64,000 nt of DNA from Limonium bicolor (lineage: Eukaryota; Streptophyta; Magnoliopsida; Caryophyllales; Plumbaginaceae). The notes below the pieces were generated by a model that was not told the DNA's origin, searched no databases, and was given only the letters and a program-made list of their open reading frames with translations. Location: assembly GCA_023374045.1 (NCBI GenBank), contig CM041780.1, forward strand, positions 91,849,627 to 91,913,626. The letters run 5' to 3'. The translations under genes were made by a program, and so were the position numbers. Below, piece after piece: positions 58,511 to 64,000 of this stretch (within the stretch, counting starts at the first letter, position 1; each line of letters opens with the position of its first letter).

Positions 58511-59559
58511 TGGTATATAACTCACGCGAATTAAAACTAATATCGAATTCATTAAGGTAACATAAAAGAAAAGAAACCAAACATGTCGTTTGCCCCTCAT
58601 TCTCCTCGATACAGTGAGATCGAGCACAATAAAAAAAACAGAGTCCATTCTCGTGTTCCAAACTTCAGGCGACAAGATCGTGCTCTTTTTCTCATCACCC
58701 ATACCCCCTTCTTGTAACTTGCACACCATGACTGTTCTCAATCCCCTTGGAAACTTCAGCAACACTTGTTTATCCACAGAGCCATACCTTCCTGTTTCTA
58801 GCTGCTAGTTAAGACTCCAACAGAGCCATACCATTCCTCGCTTGCATGCCCACGCCAACTGCAAGCCAAGAACACCGTGGTTTTTCCTACGTGAAGGTAA
58901 CCCCAGCTTCTTGATTGTTTTTCTGCTTTTGATCTCCTTTCACTGACCTCCATCCTTAATCCAGTAGTTCACGCACCTGTCTACTCCCGGCACTTCTACT
59001 TTCTATTTTTTGGGATCTCCTTCTTCCTACATTCTCGTGTGTAGAAGTAATAGCCTGTAACTTTTCTTTTTCCCTCTGTCTTCTCCATTCTAGTGAGTCA
59101 AGCTCCCTAACTGAGATCACTCTGGGATCGAACAAAAAACCCCAGCCAACGAGCCTCTGGTCTAGGTAAGAAACACTACTAAAGAAAGAGGTTTGTGCTT
59201 CTTCATACTGATTATCGAAACTGGAGCAAGTAATAACTAAATAACTCGTGGGTTTTCTGTCTAACTGAAAGGAAATTTTGGAGAGCTTACATCGTGCCAA
59301 GAACTACCAAGGGAAACAACCAAGATAAGAAGGTGAGTCATTCGTAAACAAACCTAGTAACCAGAAACTAAACTGGTTGTCAAGTTCTGTGTTATCACCG
59401 AACTTGTAACTTCTGTTTTTCGATTGTGAATCTCTAAAAAAAAATATTGCATGATTAATGTGGAGTCAAGAATATATTTAAAACCTTATGGAGGCACTTA
59501 TCTAGCCATTAATACATGAGAACCCTTTTGAAGAGAAAGAAAAGCTAGACTGATCCATC

Positions 59560-61700
59560 GGTTGATAGGAAATAACAGAAAAATATGTAGCAGCTCCATC
59601 TTTCTTTTTCAGTTGTACCCAGTTCTGTATCACAAATTCCTGAGGGTGAATTCCTGTTGTTTTGGGTAGTCTTGAGTTTCTAATACATTATAATCCTATA
59701 ATACACCTAACTCAGTCTATATACGTGAGGAGGTTGAAGAAAAGAAGTGAAAACAGATCCTAACTAAAGAAAGGAAAAACAAAACAGATGTAACATGTAG
59801 CCTTGGTATATTTTGTACTCTTGAGCTGCTAACACATTTATTATCTTATGAGTATACCTGACCAAGTCTATAAACGTGAGAGTGTTGGAGAAAAGCAATA
59901 CAAACAGATCACAAAAAAAAAAGAGAAGGAAAGACATAGAACAAATGCAACAGCTTATACTTCCGTTTCTGATAAGATTAGCAACTGCGGTGAAATTTGT
60001 GTGTGTGTGTACTTATATTGTAGAAGCAGTGTGAGGATAGTAAGGACTAGATTAGAAACTTAAAACCCAGTGAAACACATAACTATCTAGGTTAGTAATG
60101 AAGGGAAACTGATAAGAAAAACATAATTGGGAATTCGCAGAAACCATAAAGGAGTTTATCAGGTGTGATGTTGCAGTTAGTTCTGAGTTTCTGTACTTCT
60201 GTATAACTGGCTTAGGTGTGTGTGTTAATGAACCTAAAACATCCTACCACACTCAAGTACGGATAGGAACATCTAAGGAAAAACCACGAACCCAACCTGA
60301 TGCATGAAACATGAAGTAAGGAAAAAAAATAATATATCAATACTGATTCCTGTTCTGGAAATTTCAGTCCAGTATCAACATTCCAGTAACACTAGCCAAG
60401 CTGCTTTGGAAAGCCTATAAACTTAAGACCCAATTGAATGTCTAAGCAGGAGAGGAACCCAGTCAGTAGGTCGGGACTGAGGGTGTAAAACAGAAAAGAA
60501 ATAAACAAAAGAACTAATCTGTTAAGGATTCAAAAATTCTGAATTCTAGCTTTCCTGTATCACAACCTCTTTGGGAGTTTTAACGAGATGATGGGAAACC
60601 TGTTTTGAGAAGAGTAAACCATATTTGGATATTTAACTAGATAGCTAAATAACTAAAGAACTAGGAAACAGATGAAATGTAACGGAAAGGAAAGCAGGTA
60701 ACAACTTCTGTTGTCTGTTTATTTATCAGTTTCAGATCTTCAGGACTTCTGTTGTGTAGGTAATATTGGTAGCTCTAACTGAATGCCTTGGTTTGTTAAA
60801 AATTAGAACTATACTAAGGCTCCTAACTAAAAGCATAACAGACTGAGGAAATAGAAACTAAGATGAGGATCAGGAAAGGGAAATATGATAGAACTGCAGC
60901 ATATCTCAGTTTCATCAGTGTTGGAGATTAGCTCCAGGTTTCAGTGTCTGAGATTTCCGTGTCTGTAACAAGGGTATAGGTTTTTAGATGGATTGAGAAG
61001 CTTAATGGAGTATTTAAGTAACTGGGTAAGGCGTTAGGAGAAGTATAATCAGTTAAAAGAAAAAAGATAGACAGGGAAGAAAGCAAGAACACAAATCAGT
61101 TTCTGTTTTGATTTCAGTTGGATTACAGCTTCAGTTTTTTTTATCAGACCAGGTTCTGCCAATTCTGTATGTGTAACAAAGTTGCCTTGGGTTTAGTTGA
61201 GTTAGAAACTTGATAACACACCAAATTGACAGGGTCAACAGTTTAGGAAAAGTTTGGGAATTCAAACACGTGAACAACAGGGAAGAATCATACAGCAGTT
61301 TCAGTCTGTTGTTTCTTTTCTTTCATTTCTGTTTTTTTTAGGTTCTGTGTGAATCTGTTCAGTGGAGGTCAGGTAACAGCAAGATGTTGGGGTTGTTTAA
61401 AGAAGAAAATTTTTACTGAATCATGTAGCTAAGACATAAACTCGCTTGAGAAAGATTAACCAATATCACAAACTGAATTAGGCAACAGAAGGAAGTAACA
61501 TCGAATTCTGTTTCAGTTTAATTTTCTTCTGTTTCAGATTCTTCCCAGTCAAGTATGGTTATTTATGTGTCTGTAACAGATGGGAATGAAATAGTAATAA
61601 CACCATGAACTAAGTAAGTAAACAGATTGAGGGAGAGGAAGTGAAGCAGAAAACAGATCGAGAAATGAGAAACAAAACAGAAGAGGAAAGATTTAACAAA
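59560..61700. repeat. Diverged tandem repeats in the giant solo LTR
   Basis: Blocks with CAGTCTATATACGTGAGG, AAAAGAAGTGAAAACAGATC and AACAAAACAGATGTAAC-like text recur. The clearest pair is at about 59711 and 59862 (151 bp apart). TTCTGTTTCAG-like pieces recur at roughly 150-200 bp farther on. Strong divergence prevents a clean unit count. Confidence 0.45.
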
Positions 61701-64000
61701 CTTAATACATCAGTTCTAGCTGTTTCTGAAATGAATAACTTTCTGTGTAAGTAAGTTCATAGGGGAGGTTAAGTGGTGATGCAGTCCTAAATCTATTAAT
61801 CTGTAGTAGAAATGGTGGGATGGTGAGTTTGAGATGTGAAAGGAAATTAGATGTACATATATATATGTAACCGATAATTAAACAAGTGTGAAAAGACGTT
61901 GGGTTATATTTTACCACAAGGTTTTTGGTATTATAAAATTAAATGCCTACAATATATTATAAGTTATGTGGTAGTTTTGTGAGTAATGAAAATATATAAT
62001 AAAGGGACTCAAAGGTGGCACATGTGTATATTATTTTCGACACATTCCTAAGTTGCCAAAACCACGTGTTATAAAGTCTAGTGACACATAAAATATCGTA
62101 CCCTATAACATTATGGAACAAATATAACATTATGTGGCTAGGGATATAGTTATTCAACTGATATGCTAAACGCATACATATATAGATATAAACACGTGTC
62201 AAGAAATAAAATTATACACTATAGTTACAACGACATAAAATACCACAGTTAGTGTAAGACTTTGGTATGATAAATAAACCCCGAGTGAAGTATCATAAGT
62301 GTACAACGTAAGGTTTCATGCTCTAATGTAAACCGAGAATTAACTCACACAACGAGTAAGGGATTTATAAAATAAAAAAAATAAAATAATAACGATACTT
62401 TAACTAGTAACAAATGTTAAATCTGGGGACATAGTACTGGGATTTCAAACGTTATTCGGAAATACCGAATTGTACTGTCATGTGGATTGACGCTTAGTGT
62501 TCCTTGTATTACTAGATCGCATTTCCGACGTACGCGCTCGAAAGCTCTAGTGGCATGCACTGCACGAATCTAGACACGGTGTACGGTATGTAAAGGAGTT
62601 TGATCCGAGTTGTCCTGAGGAATTCCTCGGGCTCGGATTTGTTGATAACATGTATGATTGTGTGATGATATGTGTTTACTGCACTACTTATTTATGCACG
62701 AACTAATACTATGTCGACTATAGATCGGCTTATATAAAACTACATATACAAGGTGTGTGACTGTGATTACCGTTGCCCGACCTAATACTTTAAGTATACA
62801 AGTATGTAGTTATAACCTAAGTAACACACTTAGGAACGGGCACGACATTGTCGGTCCCTAGAGCTTCAACTCAAAGATAAACACTCCCTAGAATCATCCT
62901 AGGTATGCGTAAGACCCATAGGGCAGCCAACCAGTAAGTGATGTTCTCCATGATAAAAAAAAAATGTAACTGAGTTACTAACTAACAAAGCTAACAGTGG
63001 AATGTGAATGGAAGTGATGTGAACCTTAATCTAGACAGTCATTGGCTGCTGGTCGCGCGTAGAGATCTCTTGGGTTAACCTGTGTCGGGTTTTCCCTAGT
63101 TAATCCTGAACGAGCCTAGATAGATCGTCAGGCGGAGTGTGCTACCGTTGGCACCAGGCCCTTGGCCACCTAAATGGACGCCTTTACAAAGGCAAAGTGA
63201 ATTAGTCCCAGAGTCTTCGGATGATCAGGGCAGTGAGCACCTTGTGTGTACGTGGGACTACTGTCCAAGTGAATATATATCTCGGGTTGTCCTAACTGAC
63301 TCCCGACAGTGCTAACCTAACCAATAGTATGTGAAGGCCGTGGGCCGAGCGTTGTGATACGTGAAGATGTGAAACTAAGAACAGCTTGTGAATTATCGAT
63401 GCTAATGTATTGTACGATGTGCTGCTGTTCTGTGTATACCTGTGATGATTGTTACATGCTTAACTATGTTTTACAGTTTCCAGCTATTTTCTATAAACCG
63501 ACATTGCATGTAACGAACCTAATAAAAAGACGGTTAATACGACCTAATTGACCATTAGGGTCCAGACTCGGCATACTCAGTGTTTATCGCTGAGCCTTTA
63601 TGGCTTTATGCAGGATGATGATCACAGACGAAGCCGGAGTGCGGGGTCGGGTAGTAGGATGTTGTGGATTTTGGATTTACCGTTCCTACCTCGTTATGTA
63701 TTAAGTGATTTCACTAGAAATGGGTTGTAAGATTTGGATTATGTTTAGACGCTCACAGTAGTTGTACTTTTGACACTTAGATAGACATGTAGGCGGTATC
63801 TCGTTGTCACCGCGGATTGTATTATTATGTTTAATGTTGCTAAGTTGTTGTAATGCTACATCACTCGTATGGGCGAGTGATGACAAGTAACACCCATGTG
63901 AGTTCTATTACTGTAATTTCTTCCGCTGTGAGACGCCTTTATTTCCTGTTCACGTGAGTGATTATTACGTCATGTTTGAGTGGGGTGTTACACAAAGGGT

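Larger units (their letters stand above)
58124..63992 (+). mobile_element. Giant solo LTR of the D/E group, 5869 bp
   Basis: Bounded by TGAAATACCCC and GGGGTGTTACA and flanked by CAAAG on both sides, with no primer site or polypurine tract inside. Its last 1.7 kb aligns with the D LTR end. Contents: AT-rich start, a tRNA-like segment (58426-58510), a central tract of diverged tandem repeats (59560-61700), and a D-like 3' part with acceptor-like TTTATGCAG at 63613. Frames such as 58472-58777 (minus) and 58956-59300 (minus) are about 100 codons and unrecognised. Confidence 0.9.

Noticed and set aside
58472..59300. Possible host exons in the solo LTR (frames of about 100-115 codons)
   Set aside because: They lie inside a complete LTR with matching target duplications, and no protein family is recognisable.

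Overview
The window is intergenic DNA of a flowering plant. LTR retrotransposons and their fragments cover essentially all 64 kb, and I found no host protein-coding gene. The plant assignment rests on the primer-binding sites: one type pairs with initiator tRNA-Met (TGGTATCAGAGC) and another with tRNA-Asp (TGGCGCCGTTGCCGGGGA), the latter a hallmark of Athila-type Ty3/gypsy elements. Other support is Athila gag and protease reading frames, polypurine tracts directly before LTRs, and 5-bp target duplications. No species can be named from this.

Layout. 1-11444: element A (+), very long LTRs (about 4.5 kb) and a 5.2-kb internal region with no coding sequence; its 5' LTR runs off the left edge. 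11445-11720: end of another LTR (H) that A entered. 11721-15107: 5' LTR of element D, carrying a 1.4-kb solo LTR (11863-13280, duplication ACCAT). 15113-21426: complete non-coding element G (duplication AAAGT), inserted exactly between D's LTR and D's primer-binding site. 21427-21925: D leader and gag start. 21926-26837: LTR of element E, inserted in D gag. 26838-30383: Athila-1, inserted in E. 30384-50325: element C (-), inserted in Athila-1 gag; its right LTR is interrupted by Athila-2 (42690-50283, duplication GGCAT). At about 50325 the C LTR breaks off and joins the 5'-truncated element B (+, to 57763). 57764-58123 is about 360 bp of unassigned sequence. 58124-63992 is a complete 5.87-kb solo LTR with duplication CAAAG.

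The insertions stack: D holds E, E holds Athila-1, Athila-1 holds C, C holds Athila-2; on the left D holds H, which holds A. The only protein-coding remains are D's gag start, Athila-1 gag and Athila-2 gag-protease, all broken. A, B, C and G look non-autonomous: they keep the cis signals (LTRs, primer site, polypurine tract) and would need proteins from elsewhere.

The most unusual signal is a GC-rich cassette of palindromes in an otherwise AT-rich LTR, found in five LTR types (A, B, C, G, Athila-1). The palindrome arms all contain GTCCG but differ in the rest: GACCGGAC in A, GTCCGAAC in B and G, GTCCGACCC in C, GGTCCGGACC in Athila-1. Athila-2 has a different GC-rich CCGCC/GGCGG cassette at the place where Athila-1 carries its palindromes. 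In related LTRs the cassette keeps its position while the palindrome changes, which looks like a replaceable or fast co-evolving module.
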